From contig FR891329.1 of assembly GCA_000435335.1 (NCBI GenBank), forward strand, positions 127,540 through 169,170: 41,631 nt of DNA, given 5' to 3'. Origin of the DNA: Clostridium sp. CAG:964 (GTDB lineage: Bacteria; Bacillota; Clostridia; Oscillospirales; Acutalibacteraceae). Below the pieces are notes generated by a model. It was not told the DNA's origin. It saw only the letters and a program-made list of their open reading frames with translations, and did no database searches. A program made the translations under genes and the position numbers. The stretch's first letter is position 1; the number at the start of each line of letters is the position of its first letter. Positions 17,107 through 25,503 of the stretch are shown here, piece after piece.

Positions 17107-17130
17107 GGCAGGCGTTTTGCCTGCCTTTTT
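17107..17130 (+). terminator. Terminator after feoA
   Basis: A perfect 7-bp stem GGCAGGC/GCCTGCC (17107-17113 with 17119-17125), 5-nt loop, then five Ts. Confidence 0.85.
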
Positions 17131-17257
17131 ATATGCTCAAAATTAATATTCAATTAACAATAGCCGTCAATAAAGGCGGTAAAATATCATATATTGCAGT
17201 TTATATTTAATATATTCCCGACAATACTGTGATAATTTTACAAAACCAAAATATATG

Positions 17258-17286
17258 TTGCAGTTTTGGGCTTTTTCTGTTAAAAT
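17258..17286 (+). promoter_or_regulatory. Promoter of the RING-like zinc protein gene
   Basis: TTGCAG (17258-17263), 17-nt spacer, TAAAAT (17281-17286), 61 nt before the start codon. Confidence 0.6.
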
Positions 17287-17346
17287 TGCAGTAACTGAAA
17301 TGAATAAAAAATTAATTAAGCACAATTGGATGCTTGAAAGGAAATT

Positions 17347-18321
17347 ATGAATTATTACAATCAAAAATGTCCCGGCTGTCACAAGGCTTTTAACAAGGAT
17401 GATGATATTGTTGTATGTCCTGTTTGTGGTACACCGCAGCATAGGGAATGCTATGAAAAAGAAAACAGGTGCGTTAATTACGATAAGCACTCAAAGACTT
17501 ATGAGTGGAATCCAAGGGATGAGGCAAACACAGATAATGCCGATAACGGACAAGATTATATAGTGTGCAGCAACTGCGGTGCAAAAAACAGCAGCGAGGC
17601 TTTTTTCTGTGAGCATTGTGCCGCTCCGTTAAGCAACTCGGTCGATGAAAAGACAGACAGCAAAAAAGGTGAAAACGAAGGCGGACAAATGCCTTTTACC
17701 GGTATTCCGTTTGCCCAGGGCTTTGATACAGCCTATGACGAAGATGAGATTGCCGACAATGTTAAGCTGAAAGAGGCAAAGGCATATGTAAAAACCAATA
17801 CATTGCTGTATAGCTTTGTGTTTAAAAATATTCATGACCGTAACAGAAGCCGCTTTAACTTTGCTGCGTTTCTGTTTTCGGGCGGTTGGTTTCTGTACAG
17901 AAAGCAATATGGTATAGGTATTTTATTAACCTTGATTTTAGCTGTGTGTATGGTAGGGTATGACATTGGCTATATGGCCCTTGTACAGTTTACACAGACA
18001 AACAGCATTGCAGACCAAACAGACCTGTATAATCATATTAGTTCACTGCCCCTTGACCAGGCGCTGCTATATGTATCTCCGCTGTTTTTTAGGGCTTTGC
18101 AGTACATTGTAATGATTATAAGCGGCTTTATCGGCAACAGGTGCTATTACAAAAATGTTGTAAAAAAAGTGCGTAAAACAAAAGCTCAGTGTACCAACAG
18201 CTTTGAGGTTAACAAGGAGCTTGACAGAAAGGGCGGAGTTGACCGTGTGCTCGGCTATGTGCTTCTTGCCGGTGCCTTTGTGCTGACGCTGCTGCCAAAC
18301 CTTATGATGGGTATGCTTTAA
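17347..18321 (+). CDS. Prokaryotic RING-like / zinc-ribbon membrane protein (DUF2628-like)
   Basis: A 324-residue protein with two zinc modules. The first is RING-like: C8, C11, C24, C27, H32, C35 (CPVCGTPQHRECYE). The second is a zinc ribbon: C74, C77, C88, C91. A charged linker follows, then a DUF2628-like hydrophobic region (RSRFNFAAFLFSGGWFLYRKQYGIG, ~165-210) and further membrane segments near 250 and 305. Such proteins are frequent in Clostridia; the RING-like finger resembles the Prok-RING_1 type, but no ubiquitin-like activity is shown. It lies alone between promoter and galU. Confidence 0.8.
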   Translation: MNYYNQKCPGCHKAFNKDDDIVVCPVCGTPQHRECYEKENRCVNYDKHSKTYEWNPRDEANTDNADNGQDYIVCSNCGAKNSSEAFFCEHCAAPLSNSVDEKTDSKKGENEGGQMPFTGIPFAQGFDTAYDEDEIADNVKLKEAKAYVKTNTLLYSFVFKNIHDRNRSRFNFAAFLFSGGWFLYRKQYGIGILLTLILAVCMVGYDIGYMALVQFTQTNSIADQTDLYNHISSLPLDQALLYVSPLFFRALQYIVMIISGFIGNRCYYKNVVKKVRKTKAQCTNSFEVNKELDRKGGVDRVLGYVLLAGAFVLTLLPNLMMGML

Positions 18322-18378
18322 TGTAATTTAATTTATAGGAAAATGAATGTTAAACTGATAATTAAGTGAGGTAAATTT

Positions 18379-19254
18379 ATGAAAAAAATTCGCAAAGCGG
18401 TTATTCCTGCCGCCGGTATGGGCACAAGAGTTTTGCCTGCTACCAAATCAATGCCAAAGGAAATGTTCCCTATAGTTGACAAGCCGGCTATACAGTATAT
18501 AGTTGAGGAGGCTGTAAACTCAGGTATAGAGGAAATTTTAATTATTACCAACAGAGGTAAGGGTATTATAGAAGACCATTTTGACTATTCGCCGGAGCTT
18601 GAGCAAGCGCTGCTAAAGGGCGGTAAAAATGAATTTTACGATACTGTAACGGCTATTCCTAAGCTTGCAAATATTACATATGTCCGTCAAAAGGAAACAA
18701 AGGGCTTAGGACACGCTATTAGCTGTGCAAAGAGCTTTGTAGGCGACGAGCCGTTTGCCGTTTTGTTTGGCGATGATGTTATAGTAGGTGAAGACCCTGC
18801 CGTTGCTCAGCTTATAAGAGTATACGAAAAGTACGGCAAGGGTGTTCTTGGCGTAAAAGAGGTGCCAAAGTCGGAAATTCACAAGTATGGCTCACTAAAG
18901 GTGGACAGGCTTGAGGGCAATGTGTTCAGCTGTACGGATATGGTTGAAAAGCCGGCAACAGAGGCAGAGGTTTTGTCATACTACTCAATTTTGGGCCGAT
19001 GTGTTTTGCCGCCTGAAATATTTTCCATTTTGGAAACAGTCAAGCCGGGTGTAGGCGGAGAGATTCAGCTTACAGATGCTATGAAGGTTTTGGCAAGAAC
19101 AGTAGGTATGACAGCCGTTGACTTTACAGGCGTACGCTATGATATGGGCAACAAGCTGGGCATTTTAAAGGCACAGGTTGAGGTTGGTGTACAAAACAAA
19201 GAGCTTGGAGAGGATTTTAAAGCCTACCTTAAGGAATTTGTTAAAACATTATAA
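18379..19254 (+). CDS. galU: UTP-glucose-1-phosphate uridylyltransferase
   Basis: Makes UDP-glucose for cell envelope polymers. The 291-residue protein begins KAVIPAAGMGTRVLPATKSMPKEM, the nucleotidyltransferase signature, and has VEKP at ~200 and the GEIQLTDAM motif. Length is normal. Start ATG 18379 after GTGAGGTAA. No clear terminator follows. Confidence 0.96.
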   Translation: MKKIRKAVIPAAGMGTRVLPATKSMPKEMFPIVDKPAIQYIVEEAVNSGIEEILIITNRGKGIIEDHFDYSPELEQALLKGGKNEFYDTVTAIPKLANITYVRQKETKGLGHAISCAKSFVGDEPFAVLFGDDVIVGEDPAVAQLIRVYEKYGKGVLGVKEVPKSEIHKYGSLKVDRLEGNVFSCTDMVEKPATEAEVLSYYSILGRCVLPPEIFSILETVKPGVGGEIQLTDAMKVLARTVGMTAVDFTGVRYDMGNKLGILKAQVEVGVQNKELGEDFKAYLKEFVKTL

Positions 19255-19345
19255 TGCCTTACAGCTGTACAATGACTGTTTACGGGGCTTTAAAATAGGT
19301 ATTTATTTTTATATATTTATTGAATTGTGACTAAAAGGCATATTT

Positions 19346-19388
19346 TGTGCATATGCACATTGACAATTCATGCAATTTAGGTAATAAT
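19346..19388 (+). promoter_or_regulatory. Palindrome and promoter of the aconitase gene
   Basis: TGTGCATATGCACA (19346-19359) is a perfect 14-bp palindrome touching the -35 box TTGACA (19360-19365); the -10 is AATAAT at 19383-19388 (spacer 17). The palindrome is placed like an operator. A leader of ~100 nt with a small GCACCC/GGGTGC hairpin follows before the start codon. Confidence 0.6.
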
Positions 19389-19492
19389 ATATATGTTATA
19401 TTTTCTAACATTCCGGGGCATTATGTATTGGCACCCTTGGGTGCTGCAGTAAATAATGTTATTTACGAATAAAACAAAGGAGGACGATTGTC

Positions 19493-21424
19493 ATGGGTTA
19501 TACAATAGCACAAAAGATAATCAAAAATCACCTGCTTAGCGGTGAAATGACCGTAGGCAGCGATATTGGACTGAAAATAGACCAAACACTTACACAGGAC
19601 GCTACAGGTACAATGGCTTACTTGGAGTTTGAGGCTATAGGCGTACCTAGAGTAAAAACTGAAAAAAGTGTTGCTTATATAGACCACAATACATTGCAGA
19701 CAGGCTTTGAAAATGCGGACGACCACCGCTTTATTCAAACTGTATGCAGAAAGCACGGTATTTATTTCTCTCGTCCGGGTAACGGTATCTGCCATCAGGT
19801 ACACCTTGAGAGATTTGGTATTCCGGGCAAAACATTAATCGGTTCTGACAGCCACACACCTACAGGCGGCGGTATCGGTATGCTTGCTATAGGTGCAGGC
19901 GGACTTGATGTTGCTGTTGCTATGGGCGGCGGTGCATACTACATAACAATGCCTAAAATGGTTAGAATTAATCTTTCAGGCAAGCTGCAGCCTTGGGTAT
20001 CTGCAAAGGATGTTATTCTTGAGGTACTAAAGATTATGTCTGTTAAGGGCGGCGTAGGAAAAATAGTAGAGTACGGCGGCGAGGGTGTAAAAACTCTTAC
20101 TGTGCCTGAGCGTGCTACAATTACAAATATGGGTGCAGAGCTGGGCGCTACTACATCAATATTCCCGTCAGACGAGGTTACAAGAGAATTCCTAAAGGCA
20201 CAGGGCAGAGAGGAAGACTGGAGCGAGCTTTCAGCAGATGCTGACGCTGTTTACGACGAGGTTATAGACATTAACCTTTCAGCACTTGTTCCTATGGCAG
20301 CATGTCCGCACAGCCCTGATAATATCAAAACTATCGAGGAGATTGGTCCACAGGTTGTTGACCAGGTATGTATCGGTTCATGTACAAACTCATCATATCT
20401 TGACCTTATGAGAGTTGCGGCTATACTAAAGGGCAAAACCGTTGCAGAGAATGTTTCTCTTGCTATAGCACCGGGTTCAAAGCAGGTTTATAATATGCTT
20501 GCTCTTAACGGTGCGCTTGGCGACCTGATTGCGGCCGGTGCAAGAATTCTTGAGTGTGCCTGCGGCCCTTGTATTGGTATGGGACAGTCACCTAACTCTA
20601 AGGGTATTTCTCTAAGAACCTTTAACAGAAACTTTAAGGGCCGTTCCGGTACAGCTGACGGTCAGATATACCTTGTATCACCGGAAACCGCAGCAGCTTC
20701 TGCTTTGGCAGGTGTATTCTGCGACCCTAGAACATTGGGTGACGAGGTAAAGATTGAGCTGCCTGAGAAATTCTTGGTAAATGACAATATGGTTGCAGCA
20801 CCTGTTCCTGAAGCTGAAATGGACAGCGTAGAGGTGCTTAGAGGACCAAACATTAAACCATATCCTGCTACATATCCTTTGGAGGACACTATCGAGGCAC
20901 AGTGCTCACTAAAGGTTGAAGATAATATTACTACCGACCACATTATGCCGGCCGGTGCAAAGATTTTGCCTCTGCGTTCAAATATTCCGGCTATTTCCGA
21001 GCATTGCTTTACAGTATGTGACAAGGAATTCCCGGCAAGAGCTAAGCAGATGGGCAGGAGCATTATTGTTGGCGGCGAAAACTACGGTCAGGGCTCTTCA
21101 AGAGAGCATGCCGCACTTGCACCTTTGTATTTGGGCGTAAAGGCAGTGCTTGTTAAGAGCTTTGCAAGAATTCACCGTGCAAACCTGATTAACGCAGGTA
21201 TTATTCCTCTTACCTTTGTAAACGAGGCAGATTATGACAGCATCAGCCTAAATGATCAGCTTGTACTTCCTGATGTAAAGAAGTGCATTGTTGAGGGCAA
21301 GGATGTAGTTATTGAAAATAAAACAAACGGCAAAACTATCGTGGCAAAGTGCGAGCTTTCGCAGCGTACAAAGGATATTATCCTTGCAGGTGGTTTGCTG
21401 AACTACACAAGAGAACACTCTTGA
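19493..21424 (+). CDS. acnA: Aconitate hydratase
   Basis: Converts citrate to isocitrate. The 643-residue protein has the Fe-S ligands in IGSCTNSS and CACGPCIGMGQ, the substrate motif GSDSHTPTGGG, and the C-terminal swivel domain with NYGQGSSREHAAL. It is the compact (~640-aa) mitochondrial-like form common in anaerobes. RBS AAAGGAGGA upstream. Paired with isocitrate dehydrogenase downstream, it would supply 2-oxoglutarate for glutamate synthesis. Confidence 0.95.
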   Translation: MGYTIAQKIIKNHLLSGEMTVGSDIGLKIDQTLTQDATGTMAYLEFEAIGVPRVKTEKSVAYIDHNTLQTGFENADDHRFIQTVCRKHGIYFSRPGNGICHQVHLERFGIPGKTLIGSDSHTPTGGGIGMLAIGAGGLDVAVAMGGGAYYITMPKMVRINLSGKLQPWVSAKDVILEVLKIMSVKGGVGKIVEYGGEGVKTLTVPERATITNMGAELGATTSIFPSDEVTREFLKAQGREEDWSELSADADAVYDEVIDINLSALVPMAACPHSPDNIKTIEEIGPQVVDQVCIGSCTNSSYLDLMRVAAILKGKTVAENVSLAIAPGSKQVYNMLALNGALGDLIAAGARILECACGPCIGMGQSPNSKGISLRTFNRNFKGRSGTADGQIYLVSPETAAASALAGVFCDPRTLGDEVKIELPEKFLVNDNMVAAPVPEAEMDSVEVLRGPNIKPYPATYPLEDTIEAQCSLKVEDNITTDHIMPAGAKILPLRSNIPAISEHCFTVCDKEFPARAKQMGRSIIVGGENYGQGSSREHAALAPLYLGVKAVLVKSFARIHRANLINAGIIPLTFVNEADYDSISLNDQLVLPDVKKCIVEGKDVVIENKTNGKTIVAKCELSQRTKDIILAGGLLNYTREHS

Positions 21425-21433
21425 TAAAATGCA

Positions 21434-21463
21434 ATTACCCGTTTATTTATTTAAACGGGTAAT
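21434..21463 (+). terminator. Hairpin between aconitase and isocitrate dehydrogenase genes
   Basis: A 12-bp perfect stem ATTACCCGTTTA/TAAACGGGTAAT (21434-21445 with 21452-21463) with a 6-nt loop. No strong T run follows, so it may be an attenuator or RNA-stabilising hairpin rather than a full terminator. Confidence 0.5.
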
Positions 21464-21505
21464 ATTATGTAATAAAAAATATACTTGAGCAAAGGGGCAA
21501 TTAAA

Positions 21506-22717
21506 ATGGCTAAAATTGAAATGACCACTCCGCTTGTTGAGATGGACGGCGACGAGATGACAAGAATTATATGGAAGATGATTAAGGATATTCTTATCTA
21601 TCCATATGTAAATCTAAAGACTGACTACTATGACCTAGGTCTTGAGCACAGAAACGAAACTAACGACCAGGTAACTATTGACAGTGCTATAGCTACAAAG
21701 AAATACGGTGTTGCTGTAAAGTGCGCAACTATTACACCTAACGCTGCCCGTATGACAGAGTACAACCTAAAAGAAATGTGGAAGTCACCAAACGGTACTA
21801 TCAGAGCTATGCTGGACGGTACAGTATTCAGAAGCCCTATTATTGTAAAGGGTATTACACCGTTTATTCCTACATGGAAAAAGCCGATTTGCATTGCCCG
21901 TCACGCTTACGGCGATGTATACAAGAACACAGAAATGTCTGTTAGTGCCGGCTCAAAGGCAGAGCTTTGCGTAACAAAGCCAGACGGCACAGAGGAAAGA
22001 TCACTGATTCATAATTTTGATACAGACGGCGTTATTCAGGGTATGCACAACCTAGACAAGAGCATTGGCAGCTTTGCCCGCTCCTGCTTTAACTACGCAC
22101 TTGACCTAAATCAGGATATTTGGTTTGCTACAAAGGATACTATCAGCAAAACCTATGACCACCGCTTTAAGGATATTTTCAATGAGATTTTTGAAAACGA
22201 GTACAAGCAAAAGTTTGCTGACGCAGGTATAGAGTATTTCTATACACTGATTGACGATGCAGTAGCAAGAGTTATCCGCAGTGAGGGTGGCTACATTTGG
22301 GCTTGCAAAAACTATGACGGCGATGTTATGTCAGATATGATTGCAACTGCATTTGGCAGCTTGGCAATGATGACATCTGTTCTAGTATCTCCGGACGGTG
22401 TATATGAGTACGAGGCTGCACACGGTACAGTACAGCGTCACTACTACAAGCACCTAAAGGGCGAAAAAACCTCTACCAACAGTGTTGCTACATTGTTTGC
22501 TTGGAGCGGTGCTTTAAGAAAAAGAGGAGAGCTTGACAATAACCCTGAGCTTTGCAGGTTTGCCGATAACCTTGAAAAGGCTACTATTTCAACTATTGAA
22601 GACGGCGTTATGACAGGCGACCTTGAGCTGCTTTCTACACTGCCAAACAAGCAGAAGGTAGACACAGAAACCTTCCTTGTTGAAATTAATAAAAGACTGG
22701 AAAAGCTAATGGCTTAA
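21506..22717 (+). CDS. icd: Isocitrate dehydrogenase, NADP-dependent dimeric type
   Basis: Oxidatively decarboxylates isocitrate to 2-oxoglutarate. The 403-residue protein (MAKIEMTTPLVEMDGDEMTRIIWKMIK ... SVSAGSKAEL ... EYEAAHGTVQRHY) is of the homodimeric NADP type also found in eukaryotes. Start ATG 21506 follows AAAGGGG; the in-frame TTG at 21485 is less likely. It follows aconitase by 81 nt and ends at a terminator. Confidence 0.95.
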   Translation: MAKIEMTTPLVEMDGDEMTRIIWKMIKDILIYPYVNLKTDYYDLGLEHRNETNDQVTIDSAIATKKYGVAVKCATITPNAARMTEYNLKEMWKSPNGTIRAMLDGTVFRSPIIVKGITPFIPTWKKPICIARHAYGDVYKNTEMSVSAGSKAELCVTKPDGTEERSLIHNFDTDGVIQGMHNLDKSIGSFARSCFNYALDLNQDIWFATKDTISKTYDHRFKDIFNEIFENEYKQKFADAGIEYFYTLIDDAVARVIRSEGGYIWACKNYDGDVMSDMIATAFGSLAMMTSVLVSPDGVYEYEAAHGTVQRHYYKHLKGEKTSTNSVATLFAWSGALRKRGELDNNPELCRFADNLEKATISTIEDGVMTGDLELLSTLPNKQKVDTETFLVEINKRLEKLMA

Positions 22718-22753
22718 AAGCTATTGCGATTTTCAGACTGTTGAAGTATAATA

Positions 22754-22790
22754 GGGTTGCTGTTTACGGTAGTAGACCGGCAGCCCTTTT
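22754..22790 (+). terminator. Terminator after icd
   Basis: A 9-bp stem with two G-U pairs (GGGTTGCTG/CGGCAGCCC, 22754-22762 with 22778-22786) followed by TTTT. Confidence 0.75.
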
Positions 22791-22802
22791 ATAGAATAAT
22801 GT

Positions 22803-22843
22803 TTGTTAAAAAATTCACATACCAATACAAGCTACGGGATAAT
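22803..22843 (+). promoter_or_regulatory. Rex-type operator overlapping the rex promoter
   Basis: TTGTTAA-AAAA-TTCACAT (22803-22820) matches 12 of 14 defined positions of the Rex operator TTGTTAA-N4-TTAACAA. It overlaps a possible -35 box (TTCACA, 22814-22819) with GATAAT 18 nt further (22838-22843). Rex binding here would give autoregulation, as known in other Firmicutes. Confidence 0.65.
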
Positions 22844-22897
22844 ATGCAGCTTGTATGCATTGTTATAATATGTATTTTCGGAAATGGTGATTTATAG

Positions 22898-23560
22898 ATG
22901 GCAAGGAAAGAAAATATATCCTCCTCGGTAATAAAGCGACTGCCTCGTTATTATCGATTTTTAGGAGAGCTTAAGGCTCAGGGGATAGACAGAATATCCT
23001 CTAAGGAGCTGGCACAAAAAATGCGTACCACAGCTTCACAGGTAAGGCAGGACTTTAACTGCTTTGGCGGCTTTGGTCAGCAGGGCTTTGGCTACAATGT
23101 TAAGCTGCTTTACAACGAAATAAAGCAGATTCTTGGCTTAAACAACAAATACAAGGCTGTGCTGGTGGGCGTAGGCAACTTAGGCAGAGCTGTTGCCGCA
23201 CATATGTCTTTTGAAGAGCGTGGCTTTGACTTAATAGGAATATTCGACAAGAACCCATCTATAATCGGTGAGGAAATTCGTGGAATAAAGGTGCAAAGCA
23301 CTGACGATATTGAGGAATTCTGCGGCGAGCATTCCCCAAAGGTTGCTATACTGTGCATACCAAAGGCGGCGGTAGGAGAGGTGTCAAAGCGGCTGTACAG
23401 CTGTGGCATAAAATGCTACTGGAACTTTTCTCACTATGATTTGTCTGTTGCATATGACGATGTCGTTGTGCAGAATGTGCATATGAGTGACAGCCTTATG
23501 ATTTTGTGCTACAAAATATCCGACAACGACCTTTCAAACCATTCTACCGAAACACAGTGA
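22898..23560 (+). CDS. rex: Redox-sensing transcriptional repressor Rex
   Basis: Rex senses the NADH/NAD+ ratio and represses fermentation genes. The 220-residue protein has an N-terminal winged helix (VIKRLPRYYRFLGEL, QVRQDFNCFGGFGQQGFGYNV) and a Rossmann domain (LVGVGNLGRAVAAH). Length is typical. Its own upstream region carries a Rex-like site. Fermentation genes such as pflBA at the window start are likely targets, but that promoter is not in view. Confidence 0.96.
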   Translation: MARKENISSSVIKRLPRYYRFLGELKAQGIDRISSKELAQKMRTTASQVRQDFNCFGGFGQQGFGYNVKLLYNEIKQILGLNNKYKAVLVGVGNLGRAVAAHMSFEERGFDLIGIFDKNPSIIGEEIRGIKVQSTDDIEEFCGEHSPKVAILCIPKAAVGEVSKRLYSCGIKCYWNFSHYDLSVAYDDVVVQNVHMSDSLMILCYKISDNDLSNHSTETQ

Positions 23561-23579
23561 AAATTAGTTTAGTATAATT

Positions 23580-23702
23580 AGGCTCTGTATCAAGAGCTTG
23601 GGCAAAACCGTAAAAAGAAAAGGCTCTATGTCAATAGTTGAGGTAAAACCGTAAAAAGAAAAGGCTCTATGTCAATAGTTGAGGTAAAACCGTAAAAAGA
23701 AA
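23580..23702 (+). repeat. Three tandem 41-bp repeats resembling ISL3-family ends
   Basis: Copies at 23580-23620, 23621-23661 and 23662-23702. Copies 2 and 3 are identical over 41 bp; copy 1 diverges in its middle (GTATCAAGAGCTTGGGC instead of ATGTCAATAGTTGAGGT) but shares AGGCTCT and CAAAACCGTAAAAAGAAA-type ends. The unit start GGCTCTATGTCAATAGTTG looks like the terminal inverted repeat of ISL3-family insertion sequences (GGCTCTTTGTCAA...). No transposase is present. Confidence 0.75.
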
Positions 23703-23712
23703 ATTGATTAAA

Positions 23713-23748
23713 ACAAGTGGCGATAATCAAGTTGCCGCTTGTTTTTTT
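23713..23748 (+). terminator. Terminator after rex
   Basis: ACAAGTGGC/GCCGCTTGT stem (23713-23721 with 23734-23742, one G-U pair) followed by T7. Between this and the next gene (23749-23836) I see no gene. Confidence 0.85.
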
Positions 23749-23836
23749 ATTCGCCTGTGTGATGTTGTGGAAACAAATAGCACAATACAAATAATCCGCA
23801 GGATACTTTGTGTTAATAACAGCAGAAAAACATAAG

Positions 23837-23877
23837 AAAAGGGCAAGCTGCAGATTAAACTCTGTGCTTGCCCTTTT
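23837..23877. terminator. Palindromic terminator repeat, copy 1
   Basis: A 12-bp perfect stem AAAAGGGCAAGC/GCTTGCCCTTTT (23837-23848 with 23866-23877), symmetrical enough to serve both strands. It ends the minus-strand operon whose last gene stops at 23921. A second copy (39 of 41 bases the same) is at 31195-31235. Confidence 0.85.
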
Positions 23878-23920
23878 GGTGCTGTTAAAATTATTTTTAT
23901 TATTAAATATTTACCCAATA

Positions 23921-24721
23921 TTACTCAACGCCGTAGTAAACGCCTGTGTTGTCATCGTAGCCGTCGTGGTCCTCATCAACAAAACCGGTATTGTCCGAGC
24001 CATCGTCTACTATTACTACATCTGTGCTTTCTTCTGTAGGTGCCTCTGTAGGTGCCTCTGTAGGAGCTTCTGTAGGAGCTTCTGTAGGTGCTTCGGTTGG
24101 AGCCTCTGTAGGTGCCTCGGTTGGAACTTCTGTTGGAGTCTCTGTTTGCGGCTGTGTAGATGAAGGGGCTTGTGCTGCTGTGCTGTCGGTTGCATTTACT
24201 GCCATAGCATCAGTTGCCTGTGTGGCAGGTTCAGTAGCGTTTGTTTTCATAAACGGATTAGCACCATATGCAGCGGTAATAAACCACGCAATAGCACCGA
24301 TAATCAAAATAAGTATAATAACAAGGGTAATAACTAAAGGCTTTTTGGACTTTGAATGAATTTCCTCGTTGTCATCTTCCTTATCCTCGCCGTATTCGTC
24401 ACCGTATGTAGCTAAATTTTCGTTGCTGTTAGATGAAATCTCCTCAGGATACTCCGTAGTGCTATCATTGCCATCCGGTGTACTGTTTGAAGATATATCC
24501 TCATAGCTGCTGTAGCTGCTTGGGTTAAACTGTGAATTATACATTTGTGCCTGTGTAGCTCTGTCAATAATTCTGTCGGTTTCCTCATCTGTGTTCATAT
24601 CAAAATTATCGCCAAACTGTGAGGAATATTTCTCTTTTTGACCGTCCGTGCTGGCAGGGTAGCCACATACAGGGCAAAACTTTTCGTTTTCAAATTCATT
24701 TCCACATTTATTACATTTCAT
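23921..24721 (-). CDS. Zinc-ribbon, single-pass membrane protein with Pro-Thr-Glu-Ala repeats
   Basis: A 266-residue protein with an N-terminal zinc ribbon (C3, C6, C16, C19), a polar acidic region, one membrane helix (~129-151, LVITLVIILILIIGAIAWFITA), an outer Thr/Ala-rich region, a tract of about nine PTEA-type tetrapeptides (~196-230) and a C-terminal acidic segment (VDEDHDGYDD) that resembles a calcium-binding loop. Cytoplasmic zinc ribbon and exported repeat stalk are inferred from topology. Function unknown. The tract is repetitive in DNA too, so copy number may vary. Confidence 0.75.
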   Translation of the reverse strand: MKCNKCGNEFENEKFCPVCGYPASTDGQKEKYSSQFGDNFDMNTDEETDRIIDRATQAQMYNSQFNPSSYSSYEDISSNSTPDGNDSTTEYPEEISSNSNENLATYGDEYGEDKEDDNEEIHSKSKKPLVITLVIILILIIGAIAWFITAAYGANPFMKTNATEPATQATDAMAVNATDSTAAQAPSSTQPQTETPTEVPTEAPTEAPTEAPTEAPTEAPTEAPTEAPTEESTDVVIVDDGSDNTGFVDEDHDGYDDNTGVYYGVE

Positions 24722-24756
24722 AATGTAACCTCCTTAATCAAAAACACACTATAAAG

Positions 24757-25479
24757 CTACTTTTTAGCTGTAATTTTTTTCTCTGTACCGTTAAGCAAGC
24801 GTTGAATATTGCTTCTATGCTTAATTATAACACACAAACCTATTAACAATGTAAACAAAGTTGAAACAATTACATACAACATAGAATGTGCTGCCGCTGT
24901 GTTTACATTTGGAAGATAGTCAACAAAAAATGTAAAGCAGAAGGTTGCTATTGGATAGCAAACCGCACATATTACAGAGCCAAGTGAAATAATTTTGCTG
25001 ATTGCAAATATTATTAAAAACAGGGCTATTATAACCAAGAACACTCTCCACTCGGCTACTGCCATTAGTGCAGCTGTAGTAACAACGCCCTTGCCGCCCT
25101 TAAAGCCGAAATAAACCGGGAACATATGCCCCACTATACAGCAAAGTCCTGCAAGGTACTTTCCAAAGCAGGCAAATTCTACAGACTGAACAGTGCCTTG
25201 CGAAGCAATGGAGGAAAACAAAAATCCGCCTATTACTACAGCAATAACAGCCTTTAAAAAATCAAATACAATAGTAAAAACTGCCGGCCCTTTGCCTACA
25301 GAACGCAGTACATTGGTAAAGCCTGCGTTACCGCTGCCCATACTGCGTATGTCCTTGTTTCTGTCTACTATTCGGGTAATAATTATTGCAAAATTAATAC
25401 TTCCTAACAAATAGCCTACAACAGCTGTAACAATTATCTGCCACCAGCCGCTGCATAAAAACTCAATAAAACCGTTCAT
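24757..25479 (-). CDS. plsY: Glycerol-3-phosphate acyltransferase PlsY
   Basis: PlsY acylates glycerol-3-phosphate from acyl-phosphate in the first step of phospholipid synthesis. The 240-residue membrane protein has the three conserved motifs: SMGSGNAGFTNVLR, GHMFPVYFGFKGGKGV and the third near IISLGSV. It is longer than the usual ~200 residues at its C-terminus. It is 24 nt downstream of der and shares its transcript. Confidence 0.95.
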   Translation of the reverse strand: MNGFIEFLCSGWWQIIVTAVVGYLLGSINFAIIITRIVDRNKDIRSMGSGNAGFTNVLRSVGKGPAVFTIVFDFLKAVIAVVIGGFLFSSIASQGTVQSVEFACFGKYLAGLCCIVGHMFPVYFGFKGGKGVVTTAALMAVAEWRVFLVIIALFLIIFAISKIISLGSVICAVCYPIATFCFTFFVDYLPNVNTAAAHSMLYVIVSTLFTLLIGLCVIIKHRSNIQRLLNGTEKKITAKK

Positions 25480-25503
25480 AAATCCTCCTGAAGCCGGACA
25501 TAA

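Noticed and set aside
23580..23702. Second CRISPR array
   Set aside because: The 41-bp units are directly tandem without spacers and share no sequence with the CRISPR repeat.
23991..24359. Plus-strand frame encoding Gly-Ala-Ser-Val repeats
   Set aside because: It is the antisense reading of the PTEA repeat tract in the zinc-ribbon protein gene.
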